Source: Flavobacteriales bacterium
Lineage (GTDB): Bacteria; Bacteroidota; Bacteroidia; Flavobacteriales_F; PHOS-HE28
Reading direction: 5' to 3'
NCBI GenBank assembly: GCA_020635695.1
Contig: JACJZH010000006.1
Coordinates: forward strand, 62,001 to 126,000
Length of the DNA stretch: 64,000 bases
A program made the position numbers and the translations under genes. Below the pieces are notes generated by a model, which saw only the letters and a list, made by a program, of their open reading frames with translations, had not been told where the DNA came from and searched no databases. Each line of letters begins with the position of its first letter. The first letter of the stretch is position 1. Below are positions 49,866-58,500 of the stretch, one piece after another.

Positions 49866-51476
49866 ATGCGCATGTTCCTTACACGGGGCCTTTCGGCCCT
49901 GCTCCTGATCGTCTTTCACGTGAACGCCCGGGGCCAGGGTCCCGAACAGACCACCACGGGCAAGCTGGACGCGCTGCTCTACCACATCGACCGGATGTAC
50001 GTGGACAGCGTGGATGATGGGAAACTGGTGGAGCGTGCCATCGTGAGCATGCTGGAAGAGCTGGACCCCCACTCCATCTATATCCCCAAGGAGGAGCTGC
50101 AGCAGGTGAACGAGCCCTTGAAGGGCAATTTCGAGGGGGTCGGCATCCAATTCAACATCATCCGCGATACCATCTATGTCGTGGACGCGATCGCCGGAGG
50201 CCCCTCCGAGCGCCTCGGCATCCGGGCCGGCGACCGGATCGTACGGATCGAGGACGAGGTCGTGGCGGGGGTCGGGTTCCGGAATTCGGACGTGATGGAC
50301 CGACTGCGCGGTCGCAAAGGCACCAAGGTGCAGGTGGGCATACTCCGCCGGGGCACACGGGACCTTCTGGATTTCACCATCACCCGGGACAAGATCCCCA
50401 TCCACAGCGTGGAAGCCAGCTACATGGCCTCCCCGCGCATCGGCTACCTGAAGGTCAGCCGGTTCAGCGCCACCACGATGAAGGAATTCCGGGAAGCGCT
50501 CGCCGAGCTGCGCAGGTCCGGCATGCAGGACCTGATCCTGGACCTTCAGGGCAATGGCGGTGGTTACCTGCGCACGGCCGTGGAGATGGCGGACGAGTTC
50601 CTGGGGGAACGGCAGCTGATCGTGTATACCGAAGGACGGTCCTCACCGAGGGACAACACCTACGCCACGGCTGCGGGCGGATTTGAGCAGGGCCGGTTGG
50701 TCGTGCTGATCGATGAGGGTTCCGCATCGGCCTCCGAGATCGTAACGGGCGCCGTGCAGGATTGGGACCGCGGCGTGGTGATCGGTCGCCGATCCTTCGG
50801 CAAGGGTCTCGTGCAGCGTCCCGTGATGCTTCCCGATGGCTCCGCCGTGCGGCTGACGGTCTCGAGGTACTACACCCCTTCCGGCCGTTGCATCCAGAAA
50901 CCCTATGACGAGGGGGTCGAGGCCTACCGCAAGGAGCGTGTCGAGCGCCTGAGCAAAGGGGAGCTGACCTCGGCGGACAGCATCCACCCGATCGACACGA
51001 TGCGCTACTACACCATGAACAAGCGCATCGTCTATGGCGGAGGTGGCGTGATGCCCGACCTGTTCGTGCCCCTGGACACCTCACAGAGCTCGCCGCTCTT
51101 CAGTGCCCTGGTCAGGCGTGGCGTGTTGAACACCACCGCCATCTCCTTCGTGGACGCCCACCGGCAGCGACTCCTGGGTTCGTACCCGGAGGTCTCGAGC
51201 TTCCAGCAGGATTTCCAGGTGGAAGGCGAGCTGTACGACCTGCTGTGGTCGGAAGCATCGAAGGAAGGCGTGGAACGATCGGAAACCGACCTCGAACGGT
51301 CGCGAGAGCTCATCGAACTTCGCCTTAAGGCCTTGATCGCCAGGGACCTATGGAACACCTCGGCCTACTGGCAGGTGATCAATCCCACCAATCCGGTGGA
51401 CCACAGCTTCCAGCGAGCCATCGAAGCGCTCTCGGACGACACCTTCGAGCGCCTTGGACTGGCCGAACGCCGTTGA
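49866..51476 (+). CDS. S41-family C-terminal processing peptidase
   Basis: The product is 536 residues with a signal peptide ending HVNARGQ. The N-terminal helical part ends in ELDPHSIYIPKEEL. A PDZ domain (VGIQFNIIRDTIYVVDAIAGGPSERLGIRAGDRIV) covers about residues 95-180. In the protease domain, RIGYLKVSRFSATTMKEF, DLILDLQGNGGGYL, the catalytic serine in DEGSASASEIVTGAVQD near residue 300 and the lysine in GRRSFGKGLVQ near 325 form the Ser/Lys dyad. It belongs to the Tsp/CtpA group of periplasmic proteases that trim envelope proteins. The long C-terminal helical region is usual for Bacteroidota members. Confidence 0.93.
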   Translation: MRMFLTRGLSALLLIVFHVNARGQGPEQTTTGKLDALLYHIDRMYVDSVDDGKLVERAIVSMLEELDPHSIYIPKEELQQVNEPLKGNFEGVGIQFNIIRDTIYVVDAIAGGPSERLGIRAGDRIVRIEDEVVAGVGFRNSDVMDRLRGRKGTKVQVGILRRGTRDLLDFTITRDKIPIHSVEASYMASPRIGYLKVSRFSATTMKEFREALAELRRSGMQDLILDLQGNGGGYLRTAVEMADEFLGERQLIVYTEGRSSPRDNTYATAAGGFEQGRLVVLIDEGSASASEIVTGAVQDWDRGVVIGRRSFGKGLVQRPVMLPDGSAVRLTVSRYYTPSGRCIQKPYDEGVEAYRKERVERLSKGELTSADSIHPIDTMRYYTMNKRIVYGGGGVMPDLFVPLDTSQSSPLFSALVRRGVLNTTAISFVDAHRQRLLGSYPEVSSFQQDFQVEGELYDLLWSEASKEGVERSETDLERSRELIELRLKALIARDLWNTSAYWQVINPTNPVDHSFQRAIEALSDDTFERLGLAERR

Positions 51477-51490
51477 TGCTGTTAATGGAT

Positions 51491-51498
51491 CGTTAACG
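51491..51498. promoter_or_regulatory. Palindrome CGTTAACG upstream of the DUF1573 gene
   Basis: Second copy of the 8-bp palindrome, 25 bases upstream of the TATTTTCG -7 box, a position compatible with an activator site. Confidence 0.3.
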
Positions 51499-51523
51499 AG
51501 TCGACGAAGGGCGGCCACCGGTG

Positions 51524-51531
51524 TATTTTCG
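51524..51531 (+). promoter_or_regulatory. -7 box TATTTTCG of the DUF1573 gene
   Basis: TANNTTCG variant 33 bases before the ATG at 51565. Confidence 0.45.
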
Positions 51532-51564
51532 CACCTCTCCAACGCAACTGAAAAACCTGTCGCT

Positions 51565-52107
51565 ATGAAAGAGACGATCAAGATCGCACTGCTGGCGATC
51601 ATCGCCGTGACGCTCATCGTGCAAACGGTGGGGCAACGAGGTGGAAGTGCCTCGTCCGACACCATGTCCTCCTCGGTAGCAGCCACCCCTGCTGCTTCCA
51701 AGGCGCAGGCCGCCTCGCTCGCCGCGAAGGACGACAAGCCCTTCGACCCGCTCGCCAACCAGGCTGCCGAGCCGGTGGACAACACGCCGAAGACGGTGAT
51801 GAACTTCAAGAACATGGACCATGATTTCGGAACCATCCTGCAGGACTCCGAGAACAAGCATGTGTTCGAGTTCACCAACTCCGGCAAGGAGCCGTTGATC
51901 ATCGAGAGCGCCAAGGGTTCCTGCGGGTGTACCGTACCGAACTACCCCAAGGAGCCCATTCCCCCCGGCGGCACGGGCCAGATCGAGGTGGTGTACAAGC
52001 CCGGCAAGCAGGAGAACCTCCAGAACAAGACGGTCACCGTGGTGGCCAACACCGAGCCCAAGCAGACCACGTTGCGCATCAAGGCCAACGTGCAGAAAGT
52101 GGGCTGA
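51565..52107 (+). CDS. DUF1573 domain protein
   Basis: The product is 180 residues. An N-terminal hydrophobic helix (IKIALLAIIAVTLIVQTV) anchors it or serves as a signal. An Ala/Ser-rich linker covers residues ~22-70. The DUF1573 domain follows: MDHDFGTILQDSENKHVFEFTNSG, IESAKGSCGCTVPNYPKEPIPPGGTGQIEVVY, NKTVTVVANTEPKQTTLRIKANV. The SCGCT motif is diagnostic. The fold is an Ig-like (MSP/ASH-type) beta sandwich of unknown function, common in Bacteroidota envelopes. A terminator follows. Confidence 0.92.
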   Translation: MKETIKIALLAIIAVTLIVQTVGQRGGSASSDTMSSSVAATPAASKAQAASLAAKDDKPFDPLANQAAEPVDNTPKTVMNFKNMDHDFGTILQDSENKHVFEFTNSGKEPLIIESAKGSCGCTVPNYPKEPIPPGGTGQIEVVYKPGKQENLQNKTVTVVANTEPKQTTLRIKANVQKVG

Positions 52108-52127
52108 TACGCCTTACCGACGCTTTG

Positions 52128-52152
52128 AAGGCCCCGGCATTGCCGGGGCTTT
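52128..52152 (+). terminator. Intrinsic terminator after the DUF1573 gene
   Basis: Perfect 9-bp stem GCCCCGGCA / TGCCGGGGC with extra A-T pairs at the base and a TTTCTC tail. It lies between convergent genes. Confidence 0.78.
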
Positions 52153-52171
52153 CTCGTTCAGGCCGGGGCCG

Positions 52172-52414
52172 TCATGCGCCGGCGACCCGATCGATCGCGG
52201 CAGCCAGCTCCCGGTCCTTGTCCGTGACCTTTCCACCGGCATCGTGGGTGGACAAACGCACCGTCACCTTGTTGTACACGTTGGTCCATTCCGGATGGTG
52301 GCCCATGGCCTCGGCCTCGAAGGCCACCCGCGCCATGAACGCGAAGGCCTCCTTGAAGTCGGCGAAGGTGAACGTGCGTTCAAGCGCCTTGTCGGTCTCT
52401 TTCCAGCTGCTCAT
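52172..52414 (-). CDS. phhB: 4a-hydroxytetrahydrobiopterin dehydratase (PCD/DCoH)
   Basis: The product is 80 residues, slightly shorter than the usual ~95. The active-site motif AEAMGHHPEWTNVYNKVTVRLSTHDAGGKVT contains the His-His-Pro and the later Thr-His typical of pterin carbinolamine dehydratase. It regenerates tetrahydropterin after aromatic amino-acid hydroxylation. The hydroxylase is not in the window. Its ATG overlaps the stop of the S46 peptidase (ATGA), so the two are translationally coupled despite unrelated roles. Confidence 0.92.
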   Translation of the reverse strand: MSSWKETDKALERTFTFADFKEAFAFMARVAFEAEAMGHHPEWTNVYNKVTVRLSTHDAGGKVTDKDRELAAAIDRVAGA

Positions 52415-54603
52415 CGGTGGATCGGCAGTTCAATGGTGCGCATGGCCTCGGCATCGCTCTGCAGCTCCATCTCGGCCACCAGGTGCCCGGCCCCCGCGAA
52501 CTTGTCGATGATGAACAAGACGTAGCGGATGTCCACCGCGATGTTCCTGCATTTGGCCGGGTCGAAGAGGATGTCGCTCATGGTGCTCTCCCACGAGCGG
52601 TCGAAGTTCAGCCCGATGAGCCTGCCCCGGCCATCCAGCACCGGGCTTCCGGAGTTGCCGCCCGTGGTGTGCAGCGAGGCGGTGAAGCAGACGGGCATGG
52701 TGCCCTCCTCCCCATAGGGCCCGAAGTCCTTGGCGGCATGCAGTTCGAGCAGGCGCGCCGGCACGTCGAACTCGGGATCGCCGGGCACGTGCTTGTCCAC
52801 CACCCCATCCAGCGTGGTGAACGGCAGGTAGGTGACGGCATCCCTGGGCTTGGACCCTTCCACCCGGCCATAGGACAGGCGGAGCGTGCTGTTCGCATCG
52901 GGCCAGAACACGCGTTCCGGGAACAGCGAGGAGAGACCCTCCACGTAGGTGCGCATCGCCACTTCCTGCTCCCCCCCCAGCCTTTCGTACTCGGGACGCA
53001 CCCGCTCCAGGTAGGCGGTGAAACAGGAGCGGGCCGCCGTGTATGCGGGATCCGCGGCCACCTGCTTCGCGGCACGCTTGTTCCAACCGTCCAGCAGGTC
53101 CATCACGTCCTCTTCTGAAGCCAACAGGGTCTCCTCGTAGAGCGCGTCCACATAGGCATCGGTGTCACCCTTGAAGCGGGACTGCACCGTGCTCAGGAAC
53201 TCCGGCGCCAACTCCGGAGCAATGGCCTCGCGGAAAAGCGGAAGGAGCGCCTTGAACACGCGACGGTCCACATCCCTGTCATAGTCCTTGAAGTGGGCCT
53301 GCGCCCCTTTGCGCAGTTTTTCCAGTTCCGCATCAAGCTTGCCGTCCTCCTCCAATTGCTCCCAGTCCTCGGCCACCTGCCGGAACCGCTCGGCGAACCG
53401 CAGCACCTCCGGGCCGTAGTAGACGAACTCGACGAACAGGTCTCGGGCATCGGAATACGGTGCGACCTCCTGCTGGATGCCTTCGAGGTCTTGGAGCACT
53501 CCCTGGAAGCGATCCACCCCGGCGCTGTCGGCCCGGCGTTGGTATTCCTGCTCCAGTGCCCGTTTCTGGTCCAAGGCGTCCAGTTCCTTCAGGCCCCGGA
53601 GCTCGCCGATCCACTTCTTGTAGGCGTTGCTGATCCGCGACTGCTTGGCGGCGTACTGGATGCGCGTGCGATCATCGGAGCGCATGGCCTGATCGATCAC
53701 CGCCAGGCTGGCCTTGCGCATGCGTATGCGCAAGGGGTCCTGGCGCTCCATGATGTGCCGGACCTCGTAGGAGCTCAGGTAGCGCTGGGTGCGCCCCGGG
53801 AAACCGAAGATCATGGCGAAGTCACCCTCCTTCACCCCGTCCAGGGCGATGGGCAGGCTGTGCCTGGGACGGAAGGGAACATTGGTCGGAGCAGGATCGG
53901 CGGGCAGGTTGTCGGGCCCTGCGTAGATGCGGAACAGGGAGAAATCGCCCGTGTGGCGCGGCCACATCCAGTTGTCGGTATCCCCACCGAACTTCCCGAT
54001 GCCGCTGGGCGGGGCACCCACCAACCGGACGTCCCGATAGGTCTCGGTGACGATGAGCAGGTAGCTGTTCCCGTAGTTGAACGCCCGGATGACCGCGTTC
54101 AAATGCCCTTCGGCCGTGGCTTCGGCCACCAGCTTTTCCGCGACCTCCGCCAGGGCCGACTCCCGCGCCGCCTCGTCCGAGGCACCCGCGATGGCCTCCA
54201 TCATCCGGGAGGTCACGTCCTCCATGCGGACCACGAAGGTGGCCGTCAACCCCTCGTTCATCAGTTCCGCCGCGCGATCGCCGGCCCAGAAGCCGTTCTT
54301 CAGGTGGTCGTGCTCCAGGGAGCTGTGCGATTGGATGGCGCCGAAGCCGCAATGGTGGTTCGTGAGGATCAGGCCTTCCTTCGAGATCACCTCCGCCGTG
54401 CAGCCTCCTCCGAAGAGCACGATGGCGTCCTTCAGGCTGCCCTGGTTCACCGAGTAGATGTCCTCGGCGGTGAGTTGTAGGCCCATGGCCTGCATGTCAT
54501 CCTCGATGCTGGCGAGCACGGTGGGCAGCCACATGCCCTCCTTGGCCTGGAGGGTCAGGGAAAGGGGCAGGATCAGGGCGAGGAGAGCGGTCCTTTTCAT
54601 CAT
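52411..54603 (-). CDS. S46-family dipeptidyl peptidase, DPP11-like
   Basis: The product is 730 residues with a signal peptide ending SLTLQA. S46 enzymes are periplasmic dipeptidyl peptidases of Bacteroidota that feed on peptides. The first GMWLPTVL motif and KDAIVLFGGGCTAEVISKEGLILTNHHCGFG carry the catalytic histidine near residue 83. The serine lies in TGGNSGSPVLDG at residue 651. Arg669 in LNFDRSWEST sits 18 residues after that serine, as Arg673 does after Ser655 in Porphyromonas DPP11, which favours Asp/Glu at P1. DPP7 enzymes have Gly there. The start could be either of two adjacent ATGs (54603 or 54600). Confidence 0.92.
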   Translation of the reverse strand: MMKRTALLALILPLSLTLQAKEGMWLPTVLASIEDDMQAMGLQLTAEDIYSVNQGSLKDAIVLFGGGCTAEVISKEGLILTNHHCGFGAIQSHSSLEHDHLKNGFWAGDRAAELMNEGLTATFVVRMEDVTSRMMEAIAGASDEAARESALAEVAEKLVAEATAEGHLNAVIRAFNYGNSYLLIVTETYRDVRLVGAPPSGIGKFGGDTDNWMWPRHTGDFSLFRIYAGPDNLPADPAPTNVPFRPRHSLPIALDGVKEGDFAMIFGFPGRTQRYLSSYEVRHIMERQDPLRIRMRKASLAVIDQAMRSDDRTRIQYAAKQSRISNAYKKWIGELRGLKELDALDQKRALEQEYQRRADSAGVDRFQGVLQDLEGIQQEVAPYSDARDLFVEFVYYGPEVLRFAERFRQVAEDWEQLEEDGKLDAELEKLRKGAQAHFKDYDRDVDRRVFKALLPLFREAIAPELAPEFLSTVQSRFKGDTDAYVDALYEETLLASEEDVMDLLDGWNKRAAKQVAADPAYTAARSCFTAYLERVRPEYERLGGEQEVAMRTYVEGLSSLFPERVFWPDANSTLRLSYGRVEGSKPRDAVTYLPFTTLDGVVDKHVPGDPEFDVPARLLELHAAKDFGPYGEEGTMPVCFTASLHTTGGNSGSPVLDGRGRLIGLNFDRSWESTMSDILFDPAKCRNIAVDIRYVLFIIDKFAGAGHLVAEMELQSDAEAMRTIELPIHR

Positions 54604-54620
54604 ACCGGATAGGGTCCCGC

Positions 54621-54628
54621 GCAAGATA
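54621..54628 (-). promoter_or_regulatory. -7-like box TATCTTGC of the S46 peptidase gene
   Basis: TANNTTGC variant 17 bases before the first ATG. The same variant precedes the ECF sigma gene. Confidence 0.35.
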
Positions 54629-54642
54629 GGCCTGTCCGTGGT

Positions 54643-54912
54643 TCACGAGGCCGGAGCCTCCACGGCAGGTGCATCGGGTGATGGACCGCGCTGCTCCTCC
54701 TCCACCGCCTCCCAGACCAGGATGGTGAGCAGGATGATGATGAGCAGGGCCAGGAATGCCCGGGGATCACGGTAAAGCGGCCGTTCGTACAGCGGGCGGG
54801 TGGCCTTTTGATAGTTGTACATGAGGCGCCCCATGTCCTTGTAGCGGGACACCGTCCTGTCATCCGGCTCCGATGGCCGGTCCTTGCGTCCGATGCGGTA
54901 GTGCTTCCTCAT
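54643..54912 (-). CDS. Small single-span membrane protein coupled to the ECF sigma factor
   Basis: The product is 89 residues. The N-terminal ~50 residues are basic and hydrophilic (MRKHYRIGRKDRPSEPDDRT, then a Tyr/Arg-rich stretch). One membrane helix (FLALLIIILLTILVWEAV, ~residues 52-69) follows, then an acidic, Pro/Ala-rich C-terminal tail. Its ATG overlaps the sigma factor stop as ATGA. The topology (cytoplasmic N-terminus, single helix, outward tail) and position fit a minimal anti-sigma factor, but it lacks a visible zinc-finger (HxxxCxxC) anti-sigma domain. Function is otherwise unknown. Confidence 0.75.
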   Translation of the reverse strand: MRKHYRIGRKDRPSEPDDRTVSRYKDMGRLMYNYQKATRPLYERPLYRDPRAFLALLIIILLTILVWEAVEEEQRGPSPDAPAVEAPAS

Positions 54913-55448
54913 GCCTTCCTTTCCAAAGATGAGCGCAGGGCCCCGAGCACGCGGTGGGTGCGCATTTTGGCCGCGTCCTCGCTGATGCCCAGGACCTGAC
55001 CGATCTCGGCGAACGACATGCCGTCGAAGTAGCGCATCTCGATGAGGGCGGCTGGGGCCTCCCGTAGCCTGCCCAGGGCCGTTTCCAGCGCCCTCAGGTC
55101 CTCCTCCCCGTTCGGCAGTTCGGCATCCTGCATCAGCTGCAGGGTCTCGGCAAGGCCCAGGTCCATGTACACCCTGCCCTTGCTGGATCGCCAGTACATG
55201 CGCACCTCGTTGAGGGCGATGCGGTAGAGCCAGGCCCGGAACGGAGCTCCCTGGTCCCGATAGCGCGGCAGGGCCAGCATGGCCTTCAGGAAGGTCTGCT
55301 GGGCCAGGTCGGCGGCGTCGGCCTCCCGGGCCGTGCGGCGGGCCAGGAAGCGGAAGATGTCACCGAAGTACCGCTCATAGAGCGGCCCGAACCGCGCCGG
55401 GTCCCGCTTTGCGGCCTCGATCTGCAGCGCTTCTCCGTTGGTCTCCAT
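54909..55448 (-). CDS. ECF-type RNA polymerase sigma factor
   Basis: The product is 179 residues from METNGEAL; the frame is open further upstream but family similarity begins here. Region 2: FGPLYERYFGDIFRFLARRTAREADAADLAQQTFLKAM, including the -10-binding DLAQQTF helix. A PYRDQGAPFRAWLYRIALNEVRMYWR stretch ends region 2. Region 4: LREAPAALIEMRYFDGMSFAEIGQVLGISEDAAKMRTHRVLGAL, a clear helix-turn-helix. It should redirect polymerase to a small regulon. The following small membrane protein is coupled by ATGA. A TACCTTGC box lies 33 bases upstream. Confidence 0.93.
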   Translation of the reverse strand: METNGEALQIEAAKRDPARFGPLYERYFGDIFRFLARRTAREADAADLAQQTFLKAMLALPRYRDQGAPFRAWLYRIALNEVRMYWRSSKGRVYMDLGLAETLQLMQDAELPNGEEDLRALETALGRLREAPAALIEMRYFDGMSFAEIGQVLGISEDAAKMRTHRVLGALRSSLERKA

Positions 55449-55481
55449 CCCTTCCTTCTGGAACTGCAATGCCGGACCCGA

Positions 55482-55489
55482 GCAAGGTA
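55482..55489 (-). promoter_or_regulatory. -7-like box TACCTTGC of the ECF sigma gene
   Basis: TANNTTGC variant 33 bases before the ATG at 55448. Confidence 0.35.
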
Positions 55490-55571
55490 ACGGGACCAGT
55501 TCCCGATCCGTACATGGAAACCCCTGAGCACCGGGCACGTATGAGTGCCAACTCTTCAATGAAGGGGGCCC

Positions 55572-58500
55572 ATGAACAGGACCACCCGTATGCTTCGCCG
55601 GTATGCCGAACTGCTCCTGACGACCCTGTTGGTCGTTCTGGGATGGTCGCATTCCCCCGATCTGGCCGCACAGCCATGGGATTGGGACCATGCCCACCTG
55701 CCCGACCAGGGCATGGCCGATGTCGTGAACGACCTGGTCCATGACCGCTCCAGCAATGCCCTATTTGCTGTCGGCAGTTATCAGACCGCTTCGGCGATCA
55801 CCAGTCAGGCGTTCGGATTGCCGGCCAGCAATGGCATGGATGGTTTCCTGGTGCGGTTGAACACCAACGGGCAGCCATTGGCCAAGATGCTCCTGACCGG
55901 CCCAGGTGATGCTTCGCTGGCCTCCGTCTGCATGGGTCCGAATGGCACCCTGTACGCCGCAGGATGGTTCGAAGGAACGGCCTCGTTCATTTCCGCCACC
56001 GGGATCCAGACCACGATATCGTCAGTGGGCTCGCAAAGGGAGGCCGTCGTGCTCGCCATCGATGCCAGCGGCGAACTGGTCTGGAGCCATGTACTGGGCA
56101 GCCCCGGCGACGACCGTGCGACGGGCGTGGCCGTGACCTCGGGCGGGGTCTTCGTGCATGGTGAGTTCTTCTCCAAGCTGACACACCAAGGCGTGGCCAG
56201 CACCCCCGGCGGGAATGGAAAGACCAACGTGTTCCTGACCAAGCTGACGCTGAGCGGGACCCATGAGTGGGACATCGAGGGGAAGAGCAACGATGACAAC
56301 GAGGCCGGAGGCATCTCAGCGGACGACAACGCCATCGCGATCACCGGCGTGTTCCATGAGCCCACCATCACCTGGACCGGGACCAACCTGGGCAGCACCA
56401 GCCAAAGTGGACCGGAGGATGACAATGTCTATGTGCTGTTGGTGGACCCCAATGGACAGATACAGTGGAAGCAGGCCATCGGGAACCCCAGCAACGACCT
56501 TCCTGCCGGTGCCATCGCACTGGACTGCGACCGCGTGATAGCTGGTGGTTCGCTCGAAGAGGGGGCCAGTCTGCTGGGCAACATCCTCACGGTACTGAGC
56601 GGTGGCGACCCGATGCTGTTCATCACCTGGTTCGACAGGACCACGGGTGCTTTGGACCGGAAACTGCTGGCCAAAGCGAACAGCGGCGGCGACCAACCCC
56701 GGATCACCGATCTGCACCTGCTCCCGGACGGCGATCTGCTGGTGGCCGGACGAAGCGATGACGACCTCACCTTCACCGATGGCACCCTGGTCCGGAGCAC
56801 TGGTCAGGATGCCCTGTTGATGCGTGTTTCCTGGCATGGTAACGTGGAGTGGGCCATGGCACTTTCAGGTAGTGGTGACGACGAGGCCAGAGCCGTGACC
56901 GGTGGGCCGAACAGCTCCTTCTTCGCCGGCGGACTTTATCGGGACGCACTGGACCTTTCACCCTACACCGCCTCCGGAAGTTCCGGCAGGAACCTGTTCC
57001 TCGGGAAGGCCCTGGACCCCATGGCCTTGATCCCCGGCCCTTTGGCCGCTTACTGGCGTCATCCCGGACGGATCTGTGCAAACGGCCCCACGATCTCCTT
57101 GGACCCTTTGGTTCCAGGGCATCGTGATGGACATGCCGATGCAGTGACCACGAATGCGGGAGGCCTTTTTCCCGGTTCGATGCTCGGAGCACCCGATGGC
57201 GCCGTGGGATACCTGGACAACAACGGCGATTCCGTGGTCCTGGACCTGACCGATACACTCCGTGTCGGGGATGTGCTCCGGATCACCTTCAGACGAAGCC
57301 TCCTTTCCACGGGCACGGCGCGACCGATGGTTCGCGGCAGTCTGGACGGGACCACCTGGACCACCTTCAGTGCACTGCCGGAGAATGCGAGCACCCAGTC
57401 GGTGACCCGGGCCATGCCCGTATCCGGGAACATGCGCTTCCTGAGCCTGAGCAAGGCAGGGAGCTTGTCATCCGCGGACATAGCCGTGGATGCGGTCACC
57501 TACTTCACAGGGTCGCGCTCAGGAGGCCTGTGGTCAGGCAATGGAGTCACCGGGAACCAATTCGACCCGGGCCTTGCGGGACCGGGGACGCACACGCTCA
57601 CCTACACCGTGGGACAGGGTACCTGCACGCAGTTCCTGGAACGGTCGATCCAGGTGGGCACCCCTCCGGTCGCAGGCACGATCATCGGGCCGAACGGCCT
57701 TGTCTGTCCAGGCACCGGTACTACCGTTCACCTATCAGGATATGTGGGCGACCAGGTACAGTGGTCCACGTCCGGATCCAGCAACGGGCCTTGGAACATC
57801 TCCGGTTCGACCGCCGACAGCCTGGTGCTCGGTGCACTGACCAGCGATGTCCATGTCCGCGCCAGGATCTGGTCACCTGGTTGTGGGGCCGTCTGGGCGG
57901 ACACCCTGCTGATCGAGGTGGGCGATACCATACCGCCGACCATCCTGAACTGCCCGGCCGACACCACGCTGCACCTCGGCCCTGACTCCTGCACCGTCAG
58001 CTTCATGCCGCCACCGATCGGTTGGTCGGACAACTGCTCCTCGTTCATCACCGCCAACTCCTCGGTCCAGGTCATCAACACGGGGCCACTTTCGCCGGCT
58101 CCGCTGCCGATCGGGGCAGGTGGGCTACAGCTTGGTCCGGGTCACCATCAGATCACACGCACCTTCACTGATGCCGCGGGCAACAGCAGCACATGCAGTT
58201 ACGTGGTACATGTTCTGGATACGCTGCCACCGGAAGCGGTCTGTCCAGGAGACACCACGTTGAGCTTGCTGCCGGACAGCTGCAGTGCCCGGTTCACCTT
58301 TCCGGTCGTTCCCTATTGGGACAACTGTTCGGCCAACTACATCAGTGCCTATCTCCAACTGCATGTGGACTCCGCCCTCCAGCCAGCCGCCATCGATGTG
58401 ACCACGTCGGCCTTCGCCGACCTTCCGATCGGCACGCATGAGGTGACGGAGACCTATGCCGACACGGCGGGAAACAGCAGCACCTGCAGGTATCGCATCA

